Shown here one piece after another: positions 43,325 to 52,834 of a DNA stretch of 64,000 nt. Position 1 is the stretch's first letter, and each line of letters begins with the position of its first letter. The notes below the pieces were generated by a model that was not told where the DNA came from, did no database searches, and worked only from the letters and a program-made list of their open reading frames with translations. This DNA comes from KBS-96 sp964247975. Its GTDB lineage: Bacteria > Acidobacteriota > Terriglobia > Bryobacterales > Bryobacteraceae. A program made the position numbers and the translations under genes. Location of the stretch: the NCBI GenBank assembly GCA_964247975.1, contig CAXTWH010000003.1, positions 62,001-126,000 on the forward strand, in the 5' to 3' direction.

Positions 43325-43699
43325 TTAATGGCGCTGCAAGAGCCATGCGCCGGAATAGGTCGCCAGATATCCGGCGATTACGCTGCTGAGAACATAGATC
43401 AACCCTAAAAACGGCGCGCCCGATTGCGCGGCAATGTAGGTTTCATATTCAAAACTGGAAAAGGTTGTGTATCCACCCAGAAATCCAGTAACCAGAAATA
43501 AACGCCAGTTGGGATGAACTGACACATGACGGGCAAAAAACGTCATCAGCAGACCAATCAGAAAAGAGCCGGTCACATTAATTAAAAATGTTCCGAGCGG
43601 AAATTTTCCTGTGTATCTCGATCCGACTGTCAGGGCTATCAGATAGCGAACCAAGGCGCCCATGCCGCCGCCGACCAGCACACAAACGTATCTGCTCAA
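43325..43699 (-). CDS. crcB: fluoride ion exporter CrcB/Fluc
   Basis: This 124-residue protein has four membrane helices and the Fluc signatures GGMGALVRY, GTFLINVTGSFLIG and GFLGGYTTFSSFEYE. Fluc proteins form dual-topology dimers that let fluoride leave the cytoplasm. It starts at TTG 43699 with AGAAGG upstream. No fluoride riboswitch is apparent in the 50 bases before it. Only one copy is present here, which suits the homodimeric type. Confidence 0.95.
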   Translation of the reverse strand: MSRYVCVLVGGGMGALVRYLIALTVGSRYTGKFPLGTFLINVTGSFLIGLLMTFFARHVSVHPNWRLFLVTGFLGGYTTFSSFEYETYIAAQSGAPFLGLIYVLSSVIAGYLATYSGAWLLQRH

Positions 43700-43749
43700 A
43701 TTTTGCCTTCTCAGAAAATTCTAGTTCACAACCGAAGAGGAAACTTTTT

Positions 43750-46728
43750 TTATGCAGTGAGTGCGGTGCGCTGCGGTGGGGCAGGGCGCTCTTTGGCGGC
43801 GGCAGTGGGAAATTCCAAACGAAAACGGGTTCCGCTTGCCAGTTGGCTATCCACCTCGATAATGCCGTTATGTTCCTGCACAATGCCGTAGCTGACCGAC
43901 AAACCCAGACCGGTGCCTTTCTTAGCGGCTTTGGTGGTGAAAAACGGGTCGTAGATGCGGGCCAGATGGTCGGGTGCAATGCCGTGGCCGGTATCAGCTA
44001 CTTCGACGTGAATGAAACCGGATTCCGACCAGGTCCTGACGGTTAGCTTTCCGCCTTCCGGCATGGCGTCCCGCGCGTTCAGAAACAGATTCAGAAATAC
44101 CTGCTGGAGCTTGCCGAAGTTGCCCCGGATATTCGGAACAGTAGCTGCTAAGTTAAGGCGTGTTTGCACGCCTGTTTTCTGCAATTGATGTTCAATCAGA
44201 TTGGCGGTTTCTTTCACCACCCGGTTCAAATCCACTTCCACGAAATCGGTGCTGGACGTTCGCGAGAAGTTTAATAGAGAATTTACAATTTCACTGGCCC
44301 GAAACGTTTGTTTCGCGATTTTCTCCAGCAGCCTGGATTTTTGATCATCGCCAGCTACTTGTTTCGTGAGCATTTGGGCATAGGTTGAGATAACAGCCAG
44401 CGGCGTATTTACTTCATGCGCGACGCCGGCAGCCAGCAACCCTATTGAGCTTAACTTGTCCGCTTGCACTAATCGTCGCTCCAGCTCATCCTGATCGGTG
44501 ATGTCGTCAAAAATAATCAACCGGCCAATCTGCTCCATGTTTTTTGAAATTAAAGGCGCAATTGCGATGTTGACGATGGATTCCCGCTGCGCTACGGACG
44601 AACGTTTCAACCCACTTTCCGGCGTTTGAGCTTGAACCCGTGACTTCAAAGAGAACTTATAGATATTATGAACATCATTCGGCGGACGCAGTTCGGCCCA
44701 TTTCTGACAGAGTTCTTCGGGAAACAGATCCGACAAACGCCGTCCCAGGGCATCCTCCCGGCGAATGCCAGTGAGTTTTTCAATCTGCGTGTTCCAGCTT
44801 TCCACGCGGTCGTCCAGATCGGCGGCCAGAATGCCAACGCTGATGGACTCAACAATATTTTCGCTGAATTCTTTTAAGCGTTCGTACTCGTCCGCTTTAC
44901 GATGAAGCGAGTTGTAGAGACGCGAGTTTTCCACCGCAATGGCCACATAGCCGGAAAGAGCGATTAACAGATCAACGTCGTCCCGGGACAGGAAATCGCT
45001 GCTGCGGCTTACGCCCAGATACGCGATAGTGCGACCGCGCGAGCGGCAAGCGACATAATAGTTGAGGTCCAGATCGGCAATCGTCTGGCGTATGGAAGCG
45101 GGAAGATTCTGCGACACAATATCGCGCAGGTGGCGGGGCCGCTCGAAAAACAGATAATCCCGTTCGTCATTACGGCTTAAGAACGTTAAATCCAGCGGCT
45201 GATTGAAAGCGCGGACGGGATAATCGGCTTGTTTCAGCGTGGAATGCAGGCGAAAACGCTGGTCGCCCTCGTCGGCCAGAAAAAAAGCAATTCTTTCGAT
45301 CGACAGAGTTCTTAACAAGCGATCCGAAACTGCGGTCAGCATCTGATCCATATCGGTTTCGGAGCTGAGATCCCGCGCAAACTGGATCAGGGTCAAGCGG
45401 TAATCGTATTGATCGCGGTAGAACACATAGCGGTCCATTTGTTCCTGGATCCAAAGCCGGATCGGCTGAAACACAAAGGTAGCGAATAAGATTAAAACAA
45501 CAAAAGCCGGGGCCGAGATGACCTTTAAATTGCCGATAAAAAAGATCAGGGCGTAGAACACGCCGATAACTGCCAGCGTGGCCAGAGTGTAAACATAGCC
45601 TTGCTGAAAGATGATGTCGACATCCATCAATCGGTAGCGGGTAATCGCATACGCCCAGGTGATCGGAATCAAAACAAGCGCAACCACGCTTAAAGCGGAA
45701 AGATGGCTTGGAATCGCGCCAAAAACATACGGCAACGCATAAACACAGGCAAACGGCAGAATGCCCGCTAATGCGCCATTGCGAAGATACTTCAACTGCC
45801 GGCGCAGAATCGGATCTTGGGCGCGCCGGTAATCCACCATCAGCGCCAACGCGCCCAGCAGATACATTCCCACAAAAAAGCCGAGAATCAACCGGTCCAG
45901 CAGCCATCTCACTTCAATTAAGGAACTGCTGAAATGCAGAATCCCCGAAGCCGAGCCGTACACGACCACTAAAAGAAAGATTGCCGGAAGATACAGCACA
46001 GTGGAGCGGAACGGTTTTTTCAGCCAACGCGGCGCATCAAGAAAAGTTAAACAGAAATGGAGAAAAATAGACGGTGCAAACAGATTGGCCGACAGGTTGG
46101 CCCAGTAAATCACTTCATCGAAGCCATTCAGCTTGCCCGTGTAATGAAAACAGAAGGCCGTGAAGGAAAAAAGGCAGAGAAGAAAAAAATGAAGCGCTTT
46201 GGGGGAGTTAGTTCGCCGGTAATAAACAAACAAACCGATCAGCAGCCAAGCTAACCCGACAACGTATTGATAATAAAGAGCTGATTCCCGCTGCGCTGCT
46301 GTCAGAACAATATTCTGTTTTTCGAATTCGATGCCGGAGCGGCGCAGAAAGTAAGATGTTTTACTGAATACCGGAATAGAACTGAGAATTTGCGTGACAT
46401 CGAGAGCGCGGTTGACTTTGCGTCCGGCGATGCCTAGAATCTGATCGCCGACATGAATTTCCGCGTGTTCGCCTGCGGAATTCGGGTTCACAAACGCCGC
46501 AATTACCCGGTTTCCCGCCTTGGCATCGCCCCGATCCACCCAGGTCACGCCATCGTCAGGAAAAGCAAATCGTTGTAGTTCGCGGAAATTGATGCCGGCT
46601 GCAACGATCGCCGCTGCCGCCAGGACTAGCAGCAGTGCGCCGACAAATTGAGCTTTGAGCTCCCGCACGTGTTCAATTCCGGCCAGCCAGATTGCGACTG
46701 ACCTATTCCTCTCGTAAGAATCCCACAA
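43750..46728 (-). CDS. membrane sensor histidine kinase with periplasmic PDZ, GAF and PAS domains
   Basis: About 992 residues. One N-terminal helix (about 26-46) is followed by a PDZ-like domain (about 55-145, with IHVGDQILGIAGRKVN), then about seven to eight further helices to about residue 390. The cytoplasmic part has a GAF domain (about 430-570), a PAS domain (about 610-735, MVESWNTQIEKL-like region) and HisKA with His771 in GVAHEVNTPLAVIS. A HATPase_c domain follows with GKLQQVFLNLFLNARDAMP, DTGHGIAPDHL and GTGLGLSVSYG. It resembles NtrB-like kinases fused to a PDZ sensory membrane module. The start codon (TTG) is uncertain, and later starts are possible. No regulator gene is adjacent. 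Confidence 0.92.
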   Translation of the reverse strand: MWDSYERNRSVAIWLAGIEHVRELKAQFVGALLLVLAAAAIVAAGINFRELQRFAFPDDGVTWVDRGDAKAGNRVIAAFVNPNSAGEHAEIHVGDQILGIAGRKVNRALDVTQILSSIPVFSKTSYFLRRSGIEFEKQNIVLTAAQRESALYYQYVVGLAWLLIGLFVYYRRTNSPKALHFFLLCLFSFTAFCFHYTGKLNGFDEVIYWANLSANLFAPSIFLHFCLTFLDAPRWLKKPFRSTVLYLPAIFLLVVVYGSASGILHFSSSLIEVRWLLDRLILGFFVGMYLLGALALMVDYRRAQDPILRRQLKYLRNGALAGILPFACVYALPYVFGAIPSHLSALSVVALVLIPITWAYAITRYRLMDVDIIFQQGYVYTLATLAVIGVFYALIFFIGNLKVISAPAFVVLILFATFVFQPIRLWIQEQMDRYVFYRDQYDYRLTLIQFARDLSSETDMDQMLTAVSDRLLRTLSIERIAFFLADEGDQRFRLHSTLKQADYPVRAFNQPLDLTFLSRNDERDYLFFERPRHLRDIVSQNLPASIRQTIADLDLNYYVACRSRGRTIAYLGVSRSSDFLSRDDVDLLIALSGYVAIAVENSRLYNSLHRKADEYERLKEFSENIVESISVGILAADLDDRVESWNTQIEKLTGIRREDALGRRLSDLFPEELCQKWAELRPPNDVHNIYKFSLKSRVQAQTPESGLKRSSVAQRESIVNIAIAPLISKNMEQIGRLIIFDDITDQDELERRLVQADKLSSIGLLAAGVAHEVNTPLAVISTYAQMLTKQVAGDDQKSRLLEKIAKQTFRASEIVNSLLNFSRTSSTDFVEVDLNRVVKETANLIEHQLQKTGVQTRLNLAATVPNIRGNFGKLQQVFLNLFLNARDAMPEGGKLTVRTWSESGFIHVEVADTGHGIAPDHLARIYDPFFTTKAAKKGTGLGLSVSYGIVQEHNGIIEVDSQLASGTRFRLEFPTAAAKERPAPPQRTALTA

Positions 46729-47044
46729 TAAGCAAGCGAACGGCCAATTCCATTCGGATTACGCTTTTGACTAATTTGCTGAGTCCGCAAGCGTTCTTTT
46801 ACCCGCAGGTTGAGAAGTGACCGCCAAAAATCTCTGTTTTGGAAGGGAACTTACGAGATTTGGGAGAAAGCTTAGTTTGAAGCTTGGGGCTGAGGCAGAG
46901 GGCGGGTACAAAGCTCGATTTCCCTGAAAAAGTGATTTCAGCGCAACCGGTTCAATTAAATGAACGTCAGGTGACACATTGACGGGCTGACGAAAGAACC
47001 CTAGACTAGAGTTTAGCCCGTAACAGTTTGTGAATGGTGGTTTT
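46729..47044. other. divergent promoter region
   Basis: About 316 bases between the kinase and GWxTD genes. It contains the promoter-like pair at 46979-47007 for the rightward gene. A leftward frame at 46771-47163 overlaps the GWxTD gene antisense and is not called. Confidence 0.5.
46979..47007 (+). promoter_or_regulatory. candidate promoter of the GWxTD gene
   Basis: TTGACG (46979-46984), a 17-bp spacer and TAGACT (47002-47007). The -35 is 5/6 and the -10 is 4/6 of the sigma70 consensus, 38 bases before the ATG. Confidence 0.5.
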
Positions 47045-48730
47045 ATGAAGTCATCCGCCCTTTCGAGGGTCGTTTTCCGTTCTCCTTTGCTGGTGGGGGT
47101 TACTGCGGCTGCCCTGGTGATTCCGCCGCTTCCCGCCCAGTCCAACTCAGCCGCTGATGACACCGTGTCTAAGCCTCTTTCTAAGAAAGAGCAGAAACGG
47201 CGCGAGAAAGAGTTGCGAAAGGAGTTGGAAGGTCCCTGGAAAAAGTGGCTGAATGAGGACGTGATTTACATCATCACAGACGAGGAGCGGCAGGCTTTTA
47301 AGCGTTTGCAAACCGATGAAGAACGCGAACAGTTTGTAGAACAATTCTGGAAGCGGCGCGATCCCACACCGGATACGGAAGAAAACGAGTACAAGGAAGA
47401 AATCTATCGCCGCATTGCTTACGCCAATGAGCATTACGCTTCCGGCATTCCCGGCTGGAAAGCCGATCGTGGCATGATTTACATTAAGTACGGTCCGCCC
47501 GACGAAATTGATTCGCATCCATCCGGCGGAAGCTATGAGCGGCCTATGCAGGAAGGCGGCGGCGAAACTTCCACTTATCCGTTTGAAGATTGGCGCTACC
47601 GTTATTTGGATGGAATCGGCAGCGACATCAATATTGAGTTTGTAGATACCACCATGTCCGGTGAGTACCGGATGACAATGGACCCGTCGGAAAAAGACGC
47701 TCTGCTGTATGTGCCGGGCGCGGGCTTAACCTTATACGAGCAGATGGGCATTTCGAGCAAAACGGACCGGTTTAACCGCACAGATGGCACCCATCTCGGT
47801 ACAGGCAATATGCCGTTAAGCGAAAGTCAAAACGAGTTTACGCGCTTGGAGCAGTTTTCTAAATTGCAGAAAGCGCCGGTGATCAAGTTTAAAGATCTGC
47901 AAGCCGTGGTTGATTCCACTATCAAATACAACACGCTTCCTATGAAGGTGCGGGTGGATTACATCAAAGTGACGGACGCGACGGTATTGGCGAATGTCAC
48001 GGTGGCGTTTAACCGCAGCGAACTGCAATACCAGACAAAAGATAAAATCGCCAAAGCGACCGTGAACCTTTATGGGCGCATCACTACGCTGTCCCGCCGT
48101 TCCGTAAATTGGTTTGAAGAGCCGGTGAGCGTGGAAATTCCCTCCGAACTGCTGCAGAAAGCGATGAACGGGCAGAGCGTTTACTTTAAATCGATTCCGC
48201 TGCAGCCGGGAACGTACCGCTTAAACATTGCCGCGAAAGATACAGTGGGCGGGGCCATGAATAACTTCGAAATGCCCTTGCATGTGCCGACTTACGACGA
48301 TGAAGCGATCGGTTCGAGCAGCCTAATTCTGGCTGACCAGATTGAGCGGTTGCCCACAACCAGCGTCGGCGCGGGGCCGTTTGTGATTCGCAGTTCGAAA
48401 GTCAGGCCGCGAGTGGATGAAACTTTCAAGCAGGACGAAAAAATGGGCATCTACACCGAGTTTTACAACCTGGGCATGGATGAAAAAACCAAGAAGCCGT
48501 CCGGGGATATAAAATATCAGATTACGAATGACGCTACGAAGCAGACTGTGGTGGAAGTGAGCCAGGACTTGGCAAAAGTTCCGAATGCGTCCTCATCGCT
48601 GGTTACGGTAGAACAAATGTTGCCGTTGAAGTCGTTTGTTCCGGGTAAATATACGTTGAAGATCATCTTGAACGATAAGTTGAAAAACCAAACCGTGAAC
48701 CAGAGCGCGCCGTTTACGGTAACATCGTAG
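47045..48730 (+). CDS. GWxTD domain-containing exported protein
   Basis: This 561-residue protein has a signal peptide ending near LPAQS, then a basic/acidic helical segment (KKEQKRREKELRKELEG). The GWxTD domain follows (about 60-200), with WLNEDVIYIITDEER, EQFWKRRDPTPDTEENEYKEE, IPGWKADRGMIYIKYGPPDEI and YPFEDWRYRY. GWxTD proteins are abundant in Acidobacteria and some Bacteroidetes, and their function is unknown. The C-terminal half has beta-rich repeats. The ATG at 47045 has GGTGG just upstream; an in-frame GTG five codons earlier is possible. It is followed after 23 bases by an outer-membrane barrel, probably in one operon. Confidence 0.9.
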   Translation: MKSSALSRVVFRSPLLVGVTAAALVIPPLPAQSNSAADDTVSKPLSKKEQKRREKELRKELEGPWKKWLNEDVIYIITDEERQAFKRLQTDEEREQFVEQFWKRRDPTPDTEENEYKEEIYRRIAYANEHYASGIPGWKADRGMIYIKYGPPDEIDSHPSGGSYERPMQEGGGETSTYPFEDWRYRYLDGIGSDINIEFVDTTMSGEYRMTMDPSEKDALLYVPGAGLTLYEQMGISSKTDRFNRTDGTHLGTGNMPLSESQNEFTRLEQFSKLQKAPVIKFKDLQAVVDSTIKYNTLPMKVRVDYIKVTDATVLANVTVAFNRSELQYQTKDKIAKATVNLYGRITTLSRRSVNWFEEPVSVEIPSELLQKAMNGQSVYFKSIPLQPGTYRLNIAAKDTVGGAMNNFEMPLHVPTYDDEAIGSSSLILADQIERLPTTSVGAGPFVIRSSKVRPRVDETFKQDEKMGIYTEFYNLGMDEKTKKPSGDIKYQITNDATKQTVVEVSQDLAKVPNASSSLVTVEQMLPLKSFVPGKYTLKIILNDKLKNQTVNQSAPFTVTS

Positions 48731-48753
48731 TTGTTCGGTTCGGGATCATTAAT

Positions 48754-50529
48754 TTGTTGCAAGGCATTGGTCGCCTGAAACTTGCGTCATTTCTCGTAGC
48801 TGGTATGTTATCAGCAGCTTACGGAATTCGTGCGGGCGATCTGCCTACGCCTTTCGCAGGAAACCTGCTCGGCTCGGTTGTTGACGCCTTGGGAACTCCC
48901 CAGATGGGGGCTTCCGTTCTCTTATACGACCGTTACGAGCGGCTGGTGCGCAGAACGTCCACTACTGCTGACGGCAAGTTCGGGTTTATCAGCCTTACGC
49001 CTTCGTTCTACTCCATACGAATTGCCGTGCCGTCTCTTATTCCGGCTGGCCGCAACAGCATCGCGGTCAGTGCCGGTCTAAGCAGCGTGCTGCAGATTCG
49101 AATGGCGACCATCGCCAGCAGCGTTGAACTGCAATATACGAAGCCCACGGCGGCTATGAGCGAGGACTGGAAATGGGTGTTGCGTACTTCGAGCGCCACG
49201 CGCGTGATTACCCGAGACCTGCCTGTCGCACGCGGCACCTCGTCCACCCCGGAATATTCGTCCAAGGCATTCACCGATACTCGCGGGCTGGTTTCTTTGT
49301 CAGCAGGCGATGCGGTGTCGCTGCTTTCCGATATGAGCGTAGCCGATTTCGGTACTTCTTTTGCTCTGGCGACCACGCTATATGGGCGGAATAAGCTGAC
49401 CGTGAGCGGCGCGTTCGGGCAAAGCATCAAGAGCGGTATGCCGACGATGGGTGTCCGCGCTACTTACGCCAGAACCGACGCGGACGGTGCTTCCAGCATG
49501 CCGGAAATCACTGCCACTGCCCAACAGATTTCATTGCCGAACCGGTTAATTAATTATTCCGGCTCGGATGGCGAACCAGGCTTGCGGTCCACTACCCTGA
49601 GCTACTACGACACCATGGATTTTTCCGGAAACGTTCATGTGGAATACGGCTCCACGCTGGAATCAATTTCCTATCTCAATCACGTAAGCCGGGTTAGTCC
49701 GTTTGCTCGTGTTACTGCTTCAGCCGGTAAAGCCGGAACGGTGATTGTTACTTACAGCAACGGAGGCAGCCCCAACGAACTGTACATTCATCAGTTTGAT
49801 GACACTGACCTAAACGGCACAATGAGTGCTTTGGGAAGTTTGCCAGGTTTTTCGCTGCGGGGCGGCAGATTACAGCTTCAGCGAACCCAGAATTACGAAA
49901 TTGGCTATTCAAAGCAGACCGGTTCCCGAACCTATTCGGTAAGCGGGTTCTATGAAAACGTAAATAACGGCAGAATGAATGTGGCGGGCGACGTTTCGGG
50001 GTTGGACTCTGGCAGTGTCATTTCAGACGTTTCCACCACCACGTCCATTTACAACCTGGGCCGCTATAATCGGAACGGGTTCATCGGCTCAGTTACCCAG
50101 AAGGTGAATAACAGTCTAGAGTTCACAGCTTCGGCAGGAGCAATGGGCGGTTTTGTGATCGGCAGCCCGAATTTGCAATCGGCTGGTTTTCTGGAACGCA
50201 ATGATCATGCCATTGCTTCCCTTGATGTGGGAGCCACCATTCCCGGGCTTCACACGCGAATCACAAGCAATTATGAGTATGTGAAAGACAACGCTTTGAT
50301 TCCCAGGCATATCTTTTCCACCCAAAGTTTGTATGCCGAGCCGGGACTTAATTTTATTGTTCGCCAGCCTCTACCCTCTCTTTTCGGTTTGGGCAAACTG
50401 GAGCTTTCGGCTGATTTAAGAAATCTGCTGGCGCAAGGCTATGTTCCATTGTCCTCGGTGGATGGACATCGCACGCTGATGGTGCAATCGCCGCGTGCGG
50501 TTCGGGGCGGACTTAATTTCGTTTTTTAA
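48754..50529 (+). CDS. CarboxypepD_reg-like outer-membrane beta-barrel protein
   Basis: This 591-residue protein has a hydrophobic leader, a carboxypeptidase-regulatory-like domain (GNLLGSVVDALGTPQMGASVLLYD ... TTADGKFGFISLTPSFYSIRIAV, about 35-110), and a beta-rich remainder with alternating pattern that ends in GGLNFVF. The final Phe fits outer-membrane barrels. It lacks a plug domain and TonB box that I can see, so it is probably a barrel or surface protein rather than a transporter. The TTG start at 48754 is uncertain. The stop lies 2 bases from the convergent amidase gene. Confidence 0.75.
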   Translation: MLQGIGRLKLASFLVAGMLSAAYGIRAGDLPTPFAGNLLGSVVDALGTPQMGASVLLYDRYERLVRRTSTTADGKFGFISLTPSFYSIRIAVPSLIPAGRNSIAVSAGLSSVLQIRMATIASSVELQYTKPTAAMSEDWKWVLRTSSATRVITRDLPVARGTSSTPEYSSKAFTDTRGLVSLSAGDAVSLLSDMSVADFGTSFALATTLYGRNKLTVSGAFGQSIKSGMPTMGVRATYARTDADGASSMPEITATAQQISLPNRLINYSGSDGEPGLRSTTLSYYDTMDFSGNVHVEYGSTLESISYLNHVSRVSPFARVTASAGKAGTVIVTYSNGGSPNELYIHQFDDTDLNGTMSALGSLPGFSLRGGRLQLQRTQNYEIGYSKQTGSRTYSVSGFYENVNNGRMNVAGDVSGLDSGSVISDVSTTTSIYNLGRYNRNGFIGSVTQKVNNSLEFTASAGAMGGFVIGSPNLQSAGFLERNDHAIASLDVGATIPGLHTRITSNYEYVKDNALIPRHIFSTQSLYAEPGLNFIVRQPLPSLFGLGKLELSADLRNLLAQGYVPLSSVDGHRTLMVQSPRAVRGGLNFVF

Positions 50530-50531
50530 GC

Positions 50532-52067
50532 TTACTTGCCGTTAGCGCGCGCAATCTGCACGTGGCTTAGGGAACTTGCGTATCCGGAAACGCCTTTAAA
50601 AAGCGATTCCGCAATTTTCTGCCGTTGATCGTCACGGCGCAGCAATTTCTCATCACGCGGATTGCTGACAAAGCCGACTTCCGCCAGAATCGACGGCATA
50701 CTGGCTCCGATCAGCACCACAAAAGGCGCTTTCTTTACGCCGCGATCGCGTGATCCGCTGTTCATCCTCACCGACATGGCTTGCAGCGAAGTTTGAATTT
50801 TCTGGGCAAATTCGCGCGATTCCTCCACTTTCGCATTCAAAACCGCTTTATGGAGCAGATCATTCAGTTGAAAAATAGAACTAGTGGAGGAGGCGTTTTC
50901 CCGTGTTGCCAGATCAATCGAATGCTGATCGGTTGTGAAATTGAAGTAATACGTTTCTACGCCCGTGGCAGCCGGGGCCGGAGAGGAATTGGCATGAATC
51001 GAAATAAACAGATCGGCTTTTTTATCGTTGGCGATTTTGGTCCGCTGTTCCAGCGGAATAAAAGTGTCATCGCGCCGAGTGTAGGTGACTTCCGCGCCCA
51101 ACCGCTGCTGCACCAGCTTTCCCAATCGTAGGGCGACATCAAGCACCAGATCTTTTTCCGCTAACCCGTTCGGCCCGATGGTGCCGGTATCATGGCCGCC
51201 ATGACCGGCATCAATCACTACCCGATGTATCTTTAAACCGAAAATGCGAACCAGGGAACGGTTTGAGTCATCGGTTTTAGCTGGACTGACCGGACCGGCG
51301 ATGACCGTTTCCGTTCTGGAATTCGGTGAAATTGTGATAGCTGAAACCGATTCCCTAGGGGTTTGCACAACACCATTCCAAACCAGAGTGCTTTTCGGCA
51401 CTGATGTGTTTGCCGTCGCGTTTGCATTCAATCTGGAAGGGAAAACAAATTTTGAGAACAGAACCGGGGGTGTTACCGGCGGCATCACCAACACCGGGAG
51501 AATTAGCTCGGGGGTGTTCGGATGCTCATTGATGGTTCCCGCTGTGAGCGGAACATCACTGCTTCGATGAACTCCGCTGCGACTGCGAGTCGCCAAAGAC
51601 TCCGCCGCCGGTTTGTGTTTGGGATGAATTTCAATGATCAGCCGGTCGGGATGAATCAACTGCGAGGAAGTAAAGGCGGCAGGAACTTCCAAATCAATCA
51701 CCACGCGGCTCATGCCGGGCTCGGTTTCCGCAATGCGGATTTGACGGATCAGCCGATCACCAACTCGAAAAATTCGAATGCCTTTCTGCCGCGCAGCCGG
51801 AGGCCGCAACCCGCGCAGATCGAAAACTAAACGCGGCGGAGAATCCAAATGATCAGATGTTAAACGGTATTCGCCCTGCGTTTCGATTGCAATTCGCGTT
51901 ACGTCGCTAAACGACCAGAATCGAACAGCCTCGATGCGCGGCTTGGAAGCTGTGCGCTGCGCGCAAAAACTGATCGGCGCACACAGGAAAAATACAAATA
52001 CGCTGCGGTAATACGGCTGAAACAGGAAAATGCGCCAGCGGTTGAGGAAGCAGCTTCGCTTCGTCAT
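50532..52067 (-). CDS. N-acetylmuramoyl-L-alanine amidase (AMIN and Amidase_3)
   Basis: This 511-residue periplasmic amidase has a signal peptide-like N-terminus (FVFFLCAPISFCAQ) and an AMIN domain (about 45-155: VRFWSFSDVTRIAIETQG, RLVFDLRGLRPP). A Pro/Thr-rich linker leads to the zinc amidase domain (about 282-500). Ligands and catalytic residues are His289 (DAGHGGHD), Glu in GLAEKDLVL, His in LFISIHANS and Glu in LAEVGFVSN. AmiC-type enzymes split daughter cells by cutting peptidoglycan crosslinked stems; AMIN targets them to the septum. An activator (EnvC/NlpD) is not visible here. Confidence 0.93.
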   Translation of the reverse strand: MTKRSCFLNRWRIFLFQPYYRSVFVFFLCAPISFCAQRTASKPRIEAVRFWSFSDVTRIAIETQGEYRLTSDHLDSPPRLVFDLRGLRPPAARQKGIRIFRVGDRLIRQIRIAETEPGMSRVVIDLEVPAAFTSSQLIHPDRLIIEIHPKHKPAAESLATRSRSGVHRSSDVPLTAGTINEHPNTPELILPVLVMPPVTPPVLFSKFVFPSRLNANATANTSVPKSTLVWNGVVQTPRESVSAITISPNSRTETVIAGPVSPAKTDDSNRSLVRIFGLKIHRVVIDAGHGGHDTGTIGPNGLAEKDLVLDVALRLGKLVQQRLGAEVTYTRRDDTFIPLEQRTKIANDKKADLFISIHANSSPAPAATGVETYYFNFTTDQHSIDLATRENASSTSSIFQLNDLLHKAVLNAKVEESREFAQKIQTSLQAMSVRMNSGSRDRGVKKAPFVVLIGASMPSILAEVGFVSNPRDEKLLRRDDQRQKIAESLFKGVSGYASSLSHVQIARANGK

Positions 52068-52267
52068 AACCGGAAGTCTCCTGCCGGAAAAGGGATTTGC
52101 GCGCCTATGATCCGGCGCACAAAAAGCACAGTGCTAGGGTAGGCAGAACAATTCGCAAGCACTTTGTTTCTCAATTATACCCGGATTGCATCACTTTGCG
52201 ATCCTATTCTGTTACGAGGGCGCATTCAGAGGATTCCGAGAACCGAACAAAATGCTACGATGCTTCC

Positions 52268-52828
52268 ATGCAGAAGGCCGGATTTATTCTTACCGGCGGC
52301 CACAGTTCCAGAATGGGAAAGGACAAAGCTTTATTACCGTGGCGAAACACATCGGTGGTAGAGCATCTGGCGGATCTGGTCCGGCGAATTGCCGATTCCG
52401 CCACCCTGATCGGCAGTTCTGAACGATACAAACACTTGGGGCTGCCCTGTGTCCCTGATCTGCGTCCGCAGCAAGGGCCACTGGCAGGGCTCGAAACCGC
52501 ATTATCCATCACTACTGCTGATTGGAATCTGATTGTGGCTTGTGATCTTCCGACGCTCGCGCCATCAACTTTGTCCGACTTGCTTCAAGCTGCCGAATCC
52601 GGTCATAAGAATGCAACAATTGTTCGAGATGCTGGGGGCCGGGTTCAACCGTTGTGCGGAGTGTATCACCGTTGTTGTTGCCAAGCCGTGCAAGAATCGC
52701 TCAATCAGGGAAATCGCAAAGTGTTCAGCTTGCTTGAAAAGCTGGAGCCCGGTTATCTCGATATTCCGGAAACACTGGCTAATGTTAATACGCCCGAAGA
52801 ATGGAACGCTGTTCGCCGCCAAAACTGA
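52268..52828 (+). CDS. mobA: molybdenum cofactor guanylyltransferase MobA
   Basis: This 186-residue nucleotidyltransferase has the MobA signature LTGGHSSRMGKDKALLPW (residues 7-24). CDLPTLAPS follows, where the Asp binds Mg-GTP, then PLCGVYHRCC and NVNTPEEW at the end. It transfers GMP to molybdopterin to form the bis-MGD-type cofactor. I start at ATG 52268; the frame runs upstream but without a good start. The closely spaced ABC-ATPase gene 7 bases downstream may be co-transcribed. Confidence 0.85.
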   Translation: MQKAGFILTGGHSSRMGKDKALLPWRNTSVVEHLADLVRRIADSATLIGSSERYKHLGLPCVPDLRPQQGPLAGLETALSITTADWNLIVACDLPTLAPSTLSDLLQAAESGHKNATIVRDAGGRVQPLCGVYHRCCCQAVQESLNQGNRKVFSLLEKLEPGYLDIPETLANVNTPEEWNAVRRQN

Positions 52829-52834
52829 CAACAC

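Noticed and set aside
43700..43749. Possible fluoride riboswitch before crcB
   Set aside because: The 50-base leader shows no aptamer-like GG-GATG core and is too short.
46771..47163. A 130-codon leftward frame before the GWxTD gene
   Set aside because: It runs antisense through the start of the GWxTD gene and its promoter and has no family-like pattern.
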